Part shown: one piece after another, positions 14,501 to 29,500 of the stretch
How the letters are laid out: each line of letters begins with the position of its first letter
How positions within the stretch are numbered: the first letter of the stretch is position 1
Origin: Rhynchonema sp. JSB1_4
Taxonomy: Eukaryota > Nematoda > Chromadorea > Monhysterida > Xyalidae
NCBI GenBank assembly: GCA_030248065.1
Contig: JASAMV010007796.1
Location: 38,792 to 102,791 of the forward strand
Length of the DNA: 64,000 nucleotides
Direction: 5' to 3'
Made by a program: the position numbers and the translations under genes
Notes under the pieces: generated by a model
Told to the model about the DNA's origin: nothing
Databases searched by the model: none
Seen by the model: only the letters and a program-made list of their open reading frames with translations

Positions 14501-17500
14501 GTACATAAATTGAATAGTTTTGTCCATTTCAGGGGCAAATTTTATGACCATATTGTGGCACGCCATGCGCGGTTGTGATGAAACTCGCTCTTCATGCACG
14601 ACCTCTGCAATATAACAATAAAACACGCAAAACATGTTAATGGTAGTGATAGACTGGGTGTTTGAATATTGGGTTGACGGGAATTCAAACGAGATACTGA
14701 AAAACCAATACCGTGCAAATCACATGGAGCCAGAGTCAAGAGGATCACAGTCTGCGCAAGTCAAATAACATCAAGATTCCCTGTTGAAACCATTCCATGC
14801 CCCTGTCCAAGATAGCAGTGCTACAAGTTTGCAGTTTACGTAGGCAGTTGAGCAGAAATAGCGTTTGGCTGCGGTGTTGAACTGAACACCGATAAGTATA
14901 TCAACAACGCTGCAGTATAACACAATATACATGCGAAACGAGCATGAGTTCGCATCTACATCTTGCACTGAGCAAGGTGTCAATTGTTGTCGAGTGGTAT
15001 TCACGCACAAATATGACGGCCGAGCCAGACTGATTGAGGATGGCACGTTGAGTGCAAAACGTGCACAAGGATGGGAATTACGCAGGCAGACGTTATTTTT
15101 TTACTCATCAACAATCATGTGACTGAGAGTGGGTATCGCGAGTTACTGGCGACGTGTTGTGAATACTTCCATGGTACGTCAGCTTCCACGCACAACCATT
15201 GTTAACTAAGGTGTAATTCCACGGCGATGAAGAGCTGTTATTATTATCACTCATGTAGTCTCGAAAGAAAGGCATGCCGGAAGTACTATTGTGTACAAAC
15301 AGAAAATCTTTCCACTCACTTGCACAAACCCATATCCAGTTGTGTTCCGTTGATGTTACAAAGAAATGGGAGACACAAGAATGTAACGAGGAACGATGGG
15401 TTACACAAATTAGACCATTCATCAAACTTACTGGCATCACCAGATTGATGTATTCGTATTCGGCCATGTTGCACGCTGTCGGAATCATTCACAAAGCAAC
15501 CGAACTCAAAATTGACAATCAGCGCCACACACAATTATTTTCAATACGAACGTTAAATACAAATACACAAATAAAAGAATACAAAGGTCGGTAATACAAA
15601 GGGTTGACAGGTTGATTGCATTTTGAAGCCTCCCAGTGGCACACAAAATCATCAAGCTTCTCAGTAATTAAATCATGAGGGACTCAGGTTAGTCAGAATC
15701 TAGTTACGTAGCTGAACGCGGTGAAACACAGACCGAAACTATGGCAACATTACTGATATGATTATGTGTGAGGAGAGGATAGCCGAAACAATATTTAGAG
15801 AGCATAGCTGGTCAGAAAGCAGGTGGAAGTATAGAGAAGAATACGAATACACAGGACTACATGGTAATAAAAACAGTTCTTTCAACAGTTCTATACGCAA
15901 ACACACTTGTCGACCAGACCACCGGATATGCACCATAACAACCACACGGAGAAAACTGAACACGAAAAACATTATATTTGATGTAAATGTCAAAAATACA
16001 AAGCTGGCTCGCAAGCTAAGTAAAATGTGCTGCAACACATTCAGAGAACCAAGAGAACTTGCACCTGTTTCGCAACATATTCAGAAAATGAACGACCTTC
16101 TGCGGGCTGAGTAAGGCGTCACAGATCATAACGTGCGAGAAAGTGTAACCTAATCCGGCCATCTTCGTTCAATGCAGCGACAAGACATTTATATGCCAAT
16201 GAACAACTATACATATCAGGGAAGCTAGTCACACAGCATACATATGCACGCCTAACCTGCCTGAGAGAAACATATTGTAAGGGCTATATTAGAAGGGCTC
16301 AAATGTAAACTGAGTGCACCGCACTAATTGGGTGCAAAGCAATTGCAGTGCGGCGTCAGATCTCATATCACGCGCACAAAGATGTAATCGGAAAGATGTC
16401 GCTGAGGGCAAAAGGAGGGAAGTCCACCACATGCACAGATGCTGATAATAAATGCATGCACCCGAAGGCTCTAAGTGAAAGCTCTGATGAATGCTACTAA
16501 AACCAACGAGGGGGAGCACAGTGCGAAAACAGATAAGCTCGCAACATCGCATGACAGACTGTCTGGTTTAATATGAGATTATTTGCTGCAGTTGCGTTTT
16601 GCTTACAACAGTAGACATGACATGCGCGTGCCTAAGCAGTGTGAGATCCGGAGTTTCGGTTATATTGGTGCCTATAATTCACAGACGACGCAAACCTCAC
16701 CAGGTGCAAGCAAACGATCGTACACTGCCAAGCCATAAACAGAATTCGTTTTAATCGCGCGATGTGCGGGATAAAGCTTTATGACCATGTGGCTGTAAAA
16801 CAAAACATGAGCATTAAGGTAACATACCGAAGCCACACTGAATGCATTCTTGTTGTCAGTTTTTAGTTCTTGATGATTTGAGAACTGACAGAATATTGTT
16901 CGTCCACGCAATGCGAATGGGGAAGCTTGGCTGACCGTTACTAACTGTGCAGCGCCGATCTCATCATCGTATTCCACAAAGGCCTGAAAATGGCAGTTGG
17001 CTAAGCGCTACCCATAAGACAATGAGCCGGCTTGAGCTGTACACGTCTTTGTTACATTTGATAATGCGACTAGTTATCGTTTGCTACTTTCAAAGTACTG
17101 CCTACGTCTTTAATACGACAATCACCCACTAAATCATTCATGCAAAAAGATCAATTACAAGACTAAGATTGTCCCTGTTGTTTCAATGTGAACCCAGAAT
17201 GAACTTGGAATTCAGCAACTCAATTTGTAAAGAACTGGCATTTGCAGTTTTTGGTGTCGTGATATGCTGCGCTGCTGACGGTCCAGAATAGTAACCAATT
17301 TTTGGAAACTTGTTACAACTTACTTGATTCTTTCCCTTCAGGAGCAAAAAGTTCGTGATGTTTCCGTACTGAATGCACAGCCTAATTAGTTCGCCATCCG
17401 TCATGTCAGAGGGGATATTTCGAAGGTGCACAACTCGACTTCTCGGTTGAGACGGAGGGGGCTGCGTGGACACATTTGGCGAAGCGGCCACCTGAGCCAC

Positions 17501-20500
17501 GCCACCTTGATTTATCATAACGGCAGATGAAGCGGCCGAGCCGTTTTCTAGTCGTGCCTGCAGACAATAACGTGGGCAGTTAACAGGGTTACAAACCAAA
17601 TACAAGCGTTCTTCCAGACCTTTTTCGTCGCGTCTGCTTGCTCCACTGTCATCGTCGAAGCGATAGCACCAGCATTCCCGTTTGACAAAACTGGAGTCAG
17701 CAGCTCGTCTGGTCCACGCTGTAAAGCAGCAAGTACAAGCTTTCTAAGCACCGAAACTCTTTTAGGTCTAATTTCACTTTCTCTCGTGCATTTAGCATAC
17801 AATGTAGCAGTTTGGAATGTGGAGTCGTATTCTATTGTAACCATAAGCACCTCGCAATAACACACGCACAATCAACCAACGCATCAAACATACTTTCATG
17901 AGTGCCGCGACCGATTCCAAATCGCTAACGTTCCAAAATGTCATTCAACGCCACAGCCAAGCTGTCGGACTTTGCCAAACGAAAACCAGATAATTATTGA
18001 CGACAACCAAATGAGAAGCTTTTACTAAAATTCGAGCAAATATCAATTGCTGACAAATGATAGCAGTTTGAAGGCTGCACTACAAGCTTGAGAAAACGAG
18101 GTGTAATAGCTTCAACGTTGGATAAACCTTTGTATGTGCTACAGTTGTGAGCCTGCTGTACAGTCAGCAAAATGAAACGTATTCAGCGAGCTGTACCACA
18201 CTACACTTACACAGCTTGCTGGATTTTTTTTATCAAAGCCGTTTCAAAACGTTGCTTCGTTGGAGCAAGCATACTGCCTTAGCTCAGTGTAGCTATAGGT
18301 TTATAGTTTATAATGTTAATCGTTTATTCAACCACAGCAAACCAGTTCTCAGCGCAGATACAGCTGAACAACTTACCTAGCTTGCATTGGGATGCAAATC
18401 TTTGTATAGTAACAAAGCGGCTTGATACTGGATGGCGCAAGCTGTTGTGTCTGTACGTATGTGTTCTTTTTTATGCACTTGGCCTGGTACGCAAACGCAA
18501 CACTTTGCGCCATACCTGCCCTATGTGCATCTATGGGTCATTTTTAGCGAAAAGCACAAACGAGCGGCAAAATAGCCTGGTGATGACTGGCGAAATGAAA
18601 TGCGCAAGTACTGGGGAGCGCAACACAAACGCGAATAAATGACCACCGCCTGCATATATGTATGTGTACGTATCCATGCGTAGAGACTCACGCAACCGGT
18701 AAGCATGCTGGGTTTGCATGAGGCGCGTTTGTTCAGCTTACAGGCACGTCAAGAGCTATGTTAATGTAACCAATGGAATGATCGTTCGCTGCCATCACAC
18801 CACAAACAGCCACGCAAACGAAGCTGGTCGTTTGCTGAGCTGAAACAGTCTGATGCCGGTGTAACGACACGGCGGTTGGAAGCGACCTGCTACAATGCGT
18901 AATGAAACCGCGGTTTTGTACGGTAGCGACCATTCACACTAGATGCAAACCAACGACATCAAAGCTGCGCAGGAAAACTGCTTGTTCAGCAGGTCAATAT
19001 ACTGTAGCTGGCAGTCTGCGACTTCGGTAGACCTCGCAATATGTAAATACCAGACAAACGGTGAAATATAAAAGCCATCATGAGCAAACTCAGCACGCAT
19101 CTGAGACGAAAGTACTGTTTTCAATGTGAGCTGTGTACACACATTAAAATGTCCGCAGCAGCAGCGGCGAAGCGTGAACACATATTGCGCCCGTCTTACC
19201 ACATACACACCTTGCCTGTCGCCATTATCATCAGCTTAATGGGGCTCCGCGTCAACGCTGCGCTAAGTAACATTTAGGCGAGCGTGCTAGCATCCGAAGC
19301 TAAATATCTTTATTAACCAGCAAGCACACGATAGCACCGTCATTTCGACAGCATAAACAAAAGCTTTCCATGTGCCAAGTACGTAAGCCTCTCATAATAT
19401 TCAGAACCGAACAAGTAAATGAAGTGCACCCTTTACGAGGGATTTCCACAGTTCGCAAAAATAGCTCAGTGGCTTTAGTACGACACCGTAAATATACTTT
19501 ATTTGTGCAAGCACCCACAAGATTCTAATGACCACAGCGGTCACCACCTCAACAAAAGATTGCTCACCTTTCTCGTGTGGTCCGCAATATCGTGAGTATT
19601 GAACGTAGCGACGGTTAAATATAATTCGAAGTGGAATGTTATTTCAAGCACTGGAATATGTACAACAGTTCAAGGGAGTCGAGTTGAAGCAACAACTTTC
19701 TAGCTTACAGCAGTTATACTGTCGAGATGTATTAATGTGTTATGTATGCATGCACAGCTTCGGCTGCTGCCACCACCAGTCGCTCCTCGCCAACATACAT
19801 ACTGTATGTCGGTGCACTTGCACATACGGTAAGTACGTGGGTCTGCAGCAGACCGTCTGCGCTCGCACCGACCGCCGCTCCGCGGGACACCGACAAAAGT
19901 CGCCAGGCCGCATGTGCCCATCTAATAAATGAAAATGAAAGATACACAGTGGCTTCGAAGATGAATGCTGACAAGGAAACATGGCGGTTTCGCAGCAGCT
20001 GCATCCGTCAGAACCAAATGCGATGGCATGCATTACCTTCAGTTACAATAACAGAAACGAATCCCATACACACATGTGCCCTTCTGCATGCCGCCCTGTT
20101 GCGGTTTGGTACTAATGATAAGCAGACAAGGACGGTAGCCAGGTCCGGAAACCATCAATGTCACACAACAACGCTCACGCAAGCAGCGATGCCTTTGAGA
20201 CATAAGACTCCATGCTCATGCTGCCAGTAATAAAAATATCGCACACACAAGACTCAAAAGAATTGAACAACGGCAGCCCACCATAATTAAAAACGCATTC
20301 GTTAAGAACGTGGTCAGGTCGCAATGGAAATGAATCTATGGTCTGCGGATCTAAATGGTGCCAATTTAGGGCCTTCAGAACCTATAGGAACTGCAGCCAT
20401 ATATTGCAATGCATTAAACAATACTGAGTTTGTTTCAGGTTAGTTTGTTTCAGGTTTAGTACAGGTCCTCAGGATATAAAGGTGTAGCACTACGAGCAGC

Positions 20501-23500
20501 TTCCTCCTTCAATAAGCTGATTTGGTACCAACGCACTTCATAAAAACGAGAAGAAGCAGCATGAAAAACCCACTTTAATTAGCGTGCCCATTCCACTCCG
20601 GCCACTAAAACATTCCATCAATTCGTTAATCACGCACGCAACATGACAGTACACCATGACAAATACGGTCATTAGAATGAAAAATGTCCAACGCCACTCA
20701 TTTCAGCCCAGTCGTCCTCATTTGCAACGCTCTAGTGCCTTTGAGTGCGCATAAGAACGAGAAACGAGATCACTCACCTGAACACCAATGTACTGAATTT
20801 CCATCGCAGCACGATCGAAGAAATAATGCAGGAATTCAAGCCAGATAAATCAGGCAAAGTATTAGTCGAAAATTAGGACGAAGAGCACGAACGGAAAAAG
20901 AGCGCATCGAAATGGTATGCAGGTGCAACAGCAGCCGAAGGAAAGCACCGATCGCAGCAAGTGGCAAAACACACTCAAAGTCAAGAGCTCGGTGGTACGT
21001 ACCTACGAATAAACACATCGCGACACATTGCAGACACGGCCGACAAGTGATCATTATTTGTAATGTCAACGGAGTGACACCAAGAATGTGTGAAACACGG
21101 CTAAATAAGAAACAACGTTTAACCAACGACTAACGTGCACCAAGACGCCTACTGTACACGTAAATCAACGGTCCCACTCAATAAATAAACGACCACAGAC
21201 GAAACGGATGTTATGTACTGAGGTCGACGTGTAACAAGTTTGTCCAAAGCACTAACGTACATTTTGAAATTAGACGGAGGGAGAGAAATGTGCGGATGCG
21301 GCAACTTGGTTGGTAGATTTGATGCGCGTACACCGCACAAAAGCAACATATTCCCATAATGTGTGTAATATGTACACAATGCAACGCCGTGTTAAGCAAA
21401 ACAACATGACGATTGTACCGTATGTACATAACCGGCGGTGGGCAAATTGAACTTTCTATTCGTGCAGCACAGTAACCATGAAGACCACTTCAGGTGCAAA
21501 GTCGTTACAATCGACTAACAACAGCAAAGTAACCATGAAGCCCATGCAAAATTTCATCGCAGATACCAATTAATCCATTCGAACTGTCGGTGAGGTACTG
21601 AGCCAACCAGGACCAGCCATGATAACTGTCTGATTCGTTTCGGGTGATATTTTCAAGCGCAGTCTTTCAACGTTTCTCAAAGTCATTAGGCGCGATGTGC
21701 GGCTCGTCGCAGCACACTACAGGAGCCAAAGCAGGTCTTAATGGAACGCCACGCTGTGACCGCTTTTAATTTCTCTGCACTCATGAATGTACGCTTTCTA
21801 CTCGGGTAACAGTTTTTCCGAGATTTCATTCACTGTAAAGTACAGAACTCAAGCGCAAGTGAACCGAAAGTTATGCACAAATCGTTTCTTCACCACGAAA
21901 CCTACCAAAACGCGAAGCCGATTTGCTCCATGATTTTAAAAGGTGACGCTCAATTCAACACACACCATGCCCTAATGTGCTTATGAGCAGTTCATGCATA
22001 TTTCATATGTAAAAAATGCAGTGCCAACACCAGGCCATTCCATTCCACATACAGTATGCATTCGTCGCACTTAACCCATGCTGGATTCGATGCTAAGTAC
22101 GTGAAATTACCTTGAGCCGGTTTGTGAGTGTCCGCAGCACGGTCTGAAGCTCCAGACTAGAAACATGCGACGTAGCAGTCATGACAGTTTTGATTGCAGT
22201 GGTGCATCAAAGTAAAAACTTCGCGGCGACGTCGGCGGCTGACAGTCAGTGTTGAAAGGCACAAAATAGAAGGTACGAACACAGTAGACGCTGGTAGTGC
22301 AGGAAAGTTTGTTCTGCGCAATTAGTCAGGATTCAACAGCAGTGGCGGTGAACAAGTTGCACTGTCAATATCCATAATCTTCAAGCAGGTCTTCACTGAC
22401 TTGAACGAAGGCCTGAAATTTTTCAACATGTAACGAATGTGAAGTAAAAAGCTGGTAAAGTTGAAGCGGCAGACGGCAGAAAGGAAAAAATTTAAAAATT
22501 GAACATACTAGACCCCACCACGGATATATGACTAAAGGTAACTATTGGAATACACCAACCGAATTAAAAGCAATAGATAAAGCGGACACAGTGCACCACG
22601 TGTCCAGTAGATATAAAATGGAAGCTCAAAACAATATCTCTGTGCAAGCCGCACAGCGGACAATAAAAGTAGGTGCACAGCACGGGTGAAATGTTATCAA
22701 ATTGGCAGTGTGAAAGAGAGAAATGACGAAGCGTACAACACGCTACACAAACATCAACGGTAGAGACAGTACGATTGTAACGAGTAGCAACATAACGGCG
22801 TCATTTTCCATGCATGAAGGAATAGACGGGCCAAGGTTCAAGACCATTTGTTACCTGCATCTAGGTCCAAGCTCGATTGCAAATACGAAGGAAACGCGAT
22901 CATTTCGTGGTATGAAAGCTGCGTGTTACAGTCACAATACACGCAGAGGCCGCATTAAAGTAAGTCATACCACGTTCAATAAAATCACAAGGGTAGAGTA
23001 ACTTCACCACTTAGAGCTTTTAGGTTCACAGTATGCACGAGCAAACAAAAACTTTAAGGATTTGTTGACTTTGTGCACTTGCACAGTGAGGTTGCTGGCA
23101 AGTGCACAGCATACAGGCACACTGTGGAAACTAGTGGGTTTTGTTATGCAGCAGCTATTGAGGACGGACTTGCACGAAAACAGGTATAGCGGTTCGAAAG
23201 CACAACGGTTTTATTTTAGTAAAAAAACCGGATAGACATAGTTTGACTTCACCACAAAAAGCACACGCCGCGCATTCATTATTTCGTCCAACACAACTAC
23301 CAGAATGTATGACAAAGTGAACACATAACGGGAATATCACGCGGCACGAAAAGCTGTAATATGCATGTATTTTTGTACCGATTCATCAATCAGATTATCA
23401 ATAAGTGTACGTGCTTGTTGCTAAAAACAACGTAGCCTAACCAAAAGGCAAGCACCACGCCGGTTGTACCGTGAGCACATGCAACAAAAAACAGACCTGT

Positions 23501-26500
23501 ACGTACAGTATGTGTGTGCGAGCCACACTGCTGTCAGGGAGACCGAGAGCAGCAGAGCGATCAAAACGAGACAATATGCGACGCTACCAGCGGTCGGAAC
23601 ACGCCAGCAGGAGTAGCTTGAATCCAAACAAACCCACAAACGCATATGCAGTTATGCAGAACATGTAGAATGCTGCGTGATGACCTGTACGCCATGTATA
23701 TGCAAGCAAGGGCAATGTTATCGGCCATTGCCGTCTTATTTACTATGTAAACTACAGCCCAGCCAGCAACGGACCGTAACGGTGTGTCTCACCAGAATGC
23801 TAGGGCAACCAAATGCTAGCACACGAATCCCACAAGCCGCAATGCAGCAATTGAGAAGACGCCTCGAATTTAACAGCAAGATTAGGCTGAAGATCGCATA
23901 ACATTGACAGTTTACCACCACCAGTAGGTTTGCCGCGCTCCGCTGTTTATTTTAAAATTTTGCTTAGGATTCACGAGAACGTTGGCACGGAAACCTCTGC
24001 CAGTTTAAAGATGCTAATACATTTTATGCTGCTGCTGATACACATATGAGTTGATGTGTTACTTTGGCCACCCACACTTGTTTCATTCACTCATTTCCAC
24101 TTTCCACACACTAATCAAAATCAGTAAACCAGGCAAATTTTATCACCAATCACACTATGCAACATACTTTGCTGCGATATCTACACACGTTTTGTATGCA
24201 CCTGGTGCCGCATACTGGCAGCCTCTTAGCATATGTTTACATACACGTATCTCGTACTAACGTGCCAATTGTCCCCATCGCTGTAATAGCCGATGCTTAT
24301 CACAATCACAAGAACATTACAACATGAGCAATAAACTTGCTGACCTCAAACGCGTCCATATACAGACGTTTAGTCGCCAGAATTTGTTGCTCCTCGTTGG
24401 TCAGTCGCCAAGAATAACAATATGTTACACATTACCTAGATTGTACAAACAACTATAGGGTTTCGATTTCAGCAAGTTACATCACAAACATTATCAGGAA
24501 GGCAGAAAATGAGAACATCCAAAAGCGGCTTTGTTCGGCTATGTGCAGTAATCATAAGCATAAACAGCCCTTGGGTTGACGCGCTTTTTAAAATGGGGCT
24601 GGTAATTGGCGAAGCTGCGTTGCTTAGCTACTCATTGAACTACTAAAATTTGTTTGAACGGTCAATTACACCCGCGTAGGTAAACGCGTCAGGTTCAGCA
24701 ACGCTCCTGCTGCCCATGTCAACAGTTCCTAATTTCAGCGCAGCCAGCATCCTCTCGGCCTTGACTGGGCTTTAATAACGACAGATCGTTAGCGAGAGGT
24801 GTCGGGCTTGGCATAAAGGTATAACATGCAGCAGCTAAAGCCAATGGAAAACGGGCGTGAGCACCTTGCACTGTATACACAAGCAACACACATACCGCAC
24901 CTCAGCTCCATTATCATTATTATTATCGCACAGGCACGCGTTCCACCACCGCTGACGCGAAACGAGATGTACACAACTCACAACAGCTCGTCCTCACTGC
25001 GCATTATACCACAAACATGCCGTTGTGTTTCTTCAAATAAGGTGCCATGCATGTCGCGGTGTGGCTTAGCGCTTTTGGTAGGTTTGCTTTCCTTCGGCCG
25101 AGCCATCTATGTACATACATACCTATTTGCTTATAGTTATTCCATTTCCCAACACGTGTGTGCATGATTGTTGTGTTGGTGTTTGTACAAGCGCACAGAA
25201 ACGGCATATTACTTCCGAATGCACTCACAGGCAGCAAACAGTAATTCGATAGCAAGCGAACAAACCGTTATGCAATCGCCGAGCTTGAGGCGGTGGTATT
25301 GGTCGCACGTCGCAGTGGCTACGTCTACATCTGAATATGGGCACGAGCAATTAGTGAAATGCAAAGAATTCACAAACGGTAGCATCTGCAGACAGATGGA
25401 TACGACATGAATGGTGTAAAACGCCAGAGCGGAAACGGGAGCGTAAAATAATAAACGAATAAGATCTGCTCAACATAAACTGTACGAGCGGGCTGGGTAA
25501 AAGCTGACCAATTATCTGCCCACACCGGGCTGTATTATGTCCGAGCAAAGGCCGATTAGATGTTTGCATACATGTGCTGCAAAAACTGTACATTCGTTGG
25601 CGCACAGCAGACAAGAGAACACTCAAAAAACCTATGCCCGCACCAGCACGGCAAACACATTTGCTGGATATAACCACCTGCACTGTTTTGGGACGAAAAC
25701 TAGCAGAATACCTAACATCAGTTTTAATAATAACGACGTTAGAAAGAACACATGTACCGAGAACAAAAACTGTCAAACTCAGTTCCACACAACATGGAAG
25801 TATGAATGTTTTCAACATACACAACACAGGCCGCAACGTAAACTATACGCACCCAAACGCACGTCATATATGTACACAAATTTAACCCGTGTGAAGACGT
25901 ACATGATTTAATTAGACAACGTGCTGTTTGACTTGTTGACACAGCGGGTAATGCCGCAGCTCACGTTTTTCGTACATGACTGTGTGCAAAGTTTGCGCGG
26001 TTTAAAACAACACAACAATTTGTTCTACCGCTGTGACGCTGCGTATGCGCACTGAGCGACCATTAATAACCGCACGACAGAAATGCTCGTGATTGATCAG
26101 TTTCGGAAACAAAATTGACTGCCATACTTTCCGCAAATCAACTGTGTCGTGTAAATCAACATAATGCACCATTCGCAACTTCGTTAAATTAAAACATAAT
26201 TTAGTCCTGCCATTTCCCATGTTAAAACAATAAATGACGAACGCCTCAAATCAGTAAAAATACCGTCTTTTTACAATTCGTTTGCATGTGAATGTGTGTC
26301 AGCACGATCAACCAACCTCAAACAGCGATGTCGCCAGTGATCAATGTGTGGTGTCCGAGACATCAGATCTCTTTTGCCAAAATGAAAATCAGAACAGCGA
26401 GAAGATGCAGAATGACGAGAATGAGAAGAAGAAAGAGTAAAGACTGGCTGGAAATAAGTAGAGGACAAGATGATGCTTTATTCTTGGAACTGCGAACTGA

Positions 26501-29500
26501 CTCAGGAGCAAAAGGAGAATATCAGATGGAACTGTAGAAGTGTGCAATCACATATTCATATTAAAGTGGATTAGGAGTAAAAGAAAAATGAAATGAATTT
26601 TGTGGGCGGTCGAAGTCCCAGGAACCGAAGCAGCGTGTACGAAGACGAAAGCTGCTGACAGGGAAAAAACTGATTTCAGCTGGCTCAAAGAGGCACTTTC
26701 GCGTGTTCTAATTATCCGAGCAAGAACTGTACGAGCTCATGCGATACAGCACAAAAGAACAAGCTGCAGAAGTTGGTCAGAACACAAAACTCGACAGAAA
26801 TAATACGCAAACCACATAATAATTTCATGTGATTCGGAGCAGAAATTGAAGGGATCAGGTACATATACAAAGAAAGACAGTCAGAGACGTGTGTTCAAGT
26901 GAGGCAGCGTGAAAAATGAAATAGAGTGGAATTTATGAAATAGAGTGGAATGGACAGCGAAAAGTGGAAGTTTTGAAATTTGGCGTCAGAGCGTCACATG
27001 ACCAGAGCCGAACATAAAAGGCCTGTCCGTTGCGTAATAATGTGTGGCAGTAATTGGCCAGCAGGACAACCAGTAGATTATGTTGAGCTCGTTGTTAGCC
27101 CACAATGGCGTCGTTAATATTTGTTTATTTGAATGTCACTGCCACTTTGGACGGGCCGAACATATTAGTTCTCGGCGCTGACTGACAACCACGCCATAAC
27201 AGTTTAGAATTATCCATAAGCCAATAACATTTGACGTTAAAGGCGTTGACGAGGCACATGCGTGCATCCGATCGACGCCGTCTCGTTCGCCAAACCGCAA
27301 ATAGTGTGACTCGAACATGTCAACTTGGCAGTGGTTGGATGGGTGTGAGTGTGTGGGTTGGTTAGGGCAAAGTCGACCTGAATGCAGTATTAGACAGACA
27401 TGAAGGAATGTTACCGACTTGATTGCGACAATGACAAACTGCCGCACGCCGCACCACCGTATGACGCACACGACGCCGAATTTTGCCGGAGTTCCTCCAC
27501 TTGCACCGATATGTATATATATTGCCTCAGCTCGCTGGCGTCTGCCGGGCGTCTGATACCAGCAGCAGCAAGTGGCAATATGCACATACACAAACACGGC
27601 GAGCAGTCAAATAAGCTCGACAAGTGCGCGCGCGCATGCGAGTATGTGCACATGTCACCGGGACGCAATGAGGGTGAGCCAATATAACGCGCACAACGAG
27701 CACGGCTGACGACAAGATAATGATTTCGCGCCAAACGAAACAAGCATGGCTTTTCAGTCAATTCATTACGTCGACAAGTGCCCACTGGGAATAACCGCTC
27801 CTTTCCACGTATCATCGCGGTGTGTGTGTGTGTGGGGGGTGCCCCGCATGCCATGACAACACACAGGCGGCCATGTTTGGATTGCTGCCGAACATAATAT
27901 ACATGGCAAACACAGACAAACACACGGATGTTTGTTGGTGCTGCAATGAATATGTGACGGCAGCCGTCCGGACACGTGCCAAACAGCCAGCAGAGACAAG
28001 TGCAAAGCGTCGCGCCGTTCGCCCTCTCACGATCACATAATACACATGAAGCGCGTACCAATGCGGCTGCGACCATATCGGTACACCTTGCCGCCAGTGA
28101 GCAGCGCATACATAGGTGCACAGACAGCACAAACCAGCGGTAGATAAACCGAAAGCGACCGGCCGACGACAGCTAACGTGCAATATAACGATGGAATAAT
28201 AACATTGACCGAATGTGGGTATGAATTTAAGTGAGCTCGACGGTTGATGGGTACCTCCTCCAGTGCGCCGTGCAAGCAGGGTGCGACATACCGTACCACC
28301 AGACAACTGAATAATGAATTAGCGACCAGTGCAAACGCGTGCGGCAGCACACATGACGTGTGCGCAAGAAATTCGTCTGCACGACATAACAGTGCACCGG
28401 AATAAGGTGCCTTGCCAACAAACAGGCGACAAACAAGTAGGTATGTACTGTAGGTAGGTATCTGGGGCATACATAAATAGGGCTGAGGTATACATTATGA
28501 CGACCGGCTTGACCGACCCAGTCACCAGTACACTTCTGGTGTCAAACCGCAAAGTGAACCTCGCCGTTTTTATGACACACGCCGACACGCCTTTCTTTGT
28601 GCGTTTGTCGTCGGCAAAATGGGTGCCCACCAGAAGGTGCCACAGCTTGTTGGATGTGGATATAATCAAAGCGAACCTAACACCCAACAACCGGCCAAAA
28701 AATCAGAAATGTAATATTATGCCGCTCTTGCCTTCCGCGCCACCGAGTGTGATAGCTACCAGATGTGTGTGCTTGATAAGTTTACTCTCACGCGCATATC
28801 TGTGGCGCGTGTGCGTTGTATTGCAACACGTTGTTGTTTGTTGAAATAAAATACCATACAACCATATAACATAACAGCGCGTATATACCACCAAGCACGT
28901 GTGTGCGCCAGTTTTTCAGTGAAAACATGGCTTTTTGATTCATTTCTAATCCCACATAACGCCTGGTTACCCAAATGTTAGTTTACAGGCTATTGAGCTA
29001 GCAAGCAAGTCTGACCCGACCTTTTCACTCCAGTAACCACGCCAGAGCGGCCAACCAAACTGAACTGCTGATCGCTCAAAACCAAAATTTACCTTTCTCT
29101 TTGTTTCGAAACGTAAGTAAAATTAAAAAATACTCAAAAAATAAACCAAACCGCTGTCGGATAGCACAAGCGTTTGCCGAGTGGTGCTTCATCGTAATCC
29201 CCAGCGGCAATCATCTGTTGATTCATTGTATCCCAACGTGGTGAATAGTAGCTCTTCGCTTCGTTTTGAATGCTGCTTCGTACCAGTCTCTGAAAGGGCA
29301 AACATCAAATTTTCAAGAAAAAATAGAAGTGAACGAGACAAAAATACAAAACACCACCGTGAAAAACTAATAACATCGATACCTACATTGGGCAGCATGG
29401 TATGATAACCGAACAGTTTTCCACAAGAGCACGAAGCCAACCGCAATCAATAAACTCGCCATCAAAAAATAAATAAAACAATCAAAATCAGAATTGCACA

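Noticed and set aside
22340..22420. [10 protein letters not shown] after TTTCAG, resembling the RRM1 exon start AFVEYDDE
   Set aside because: Lies upstream of the RRM1 exon and meets a stop after 15 codons; probably coincidence.
24340..24404. Possible exon reading [22 protein letters not shown]
   Set aside because: Plausible composition and a GTCAGC donor, but no acceptor that avoids an in-frame stop and no homology I recognise.
27411..28130. 239-codon open frame on the minus strand in the PTBP intron
   Set aside because: Cys/His/Thr-rich low-complexity translation; overlapping long frames on other phases; no recognisable domain or splice structure.
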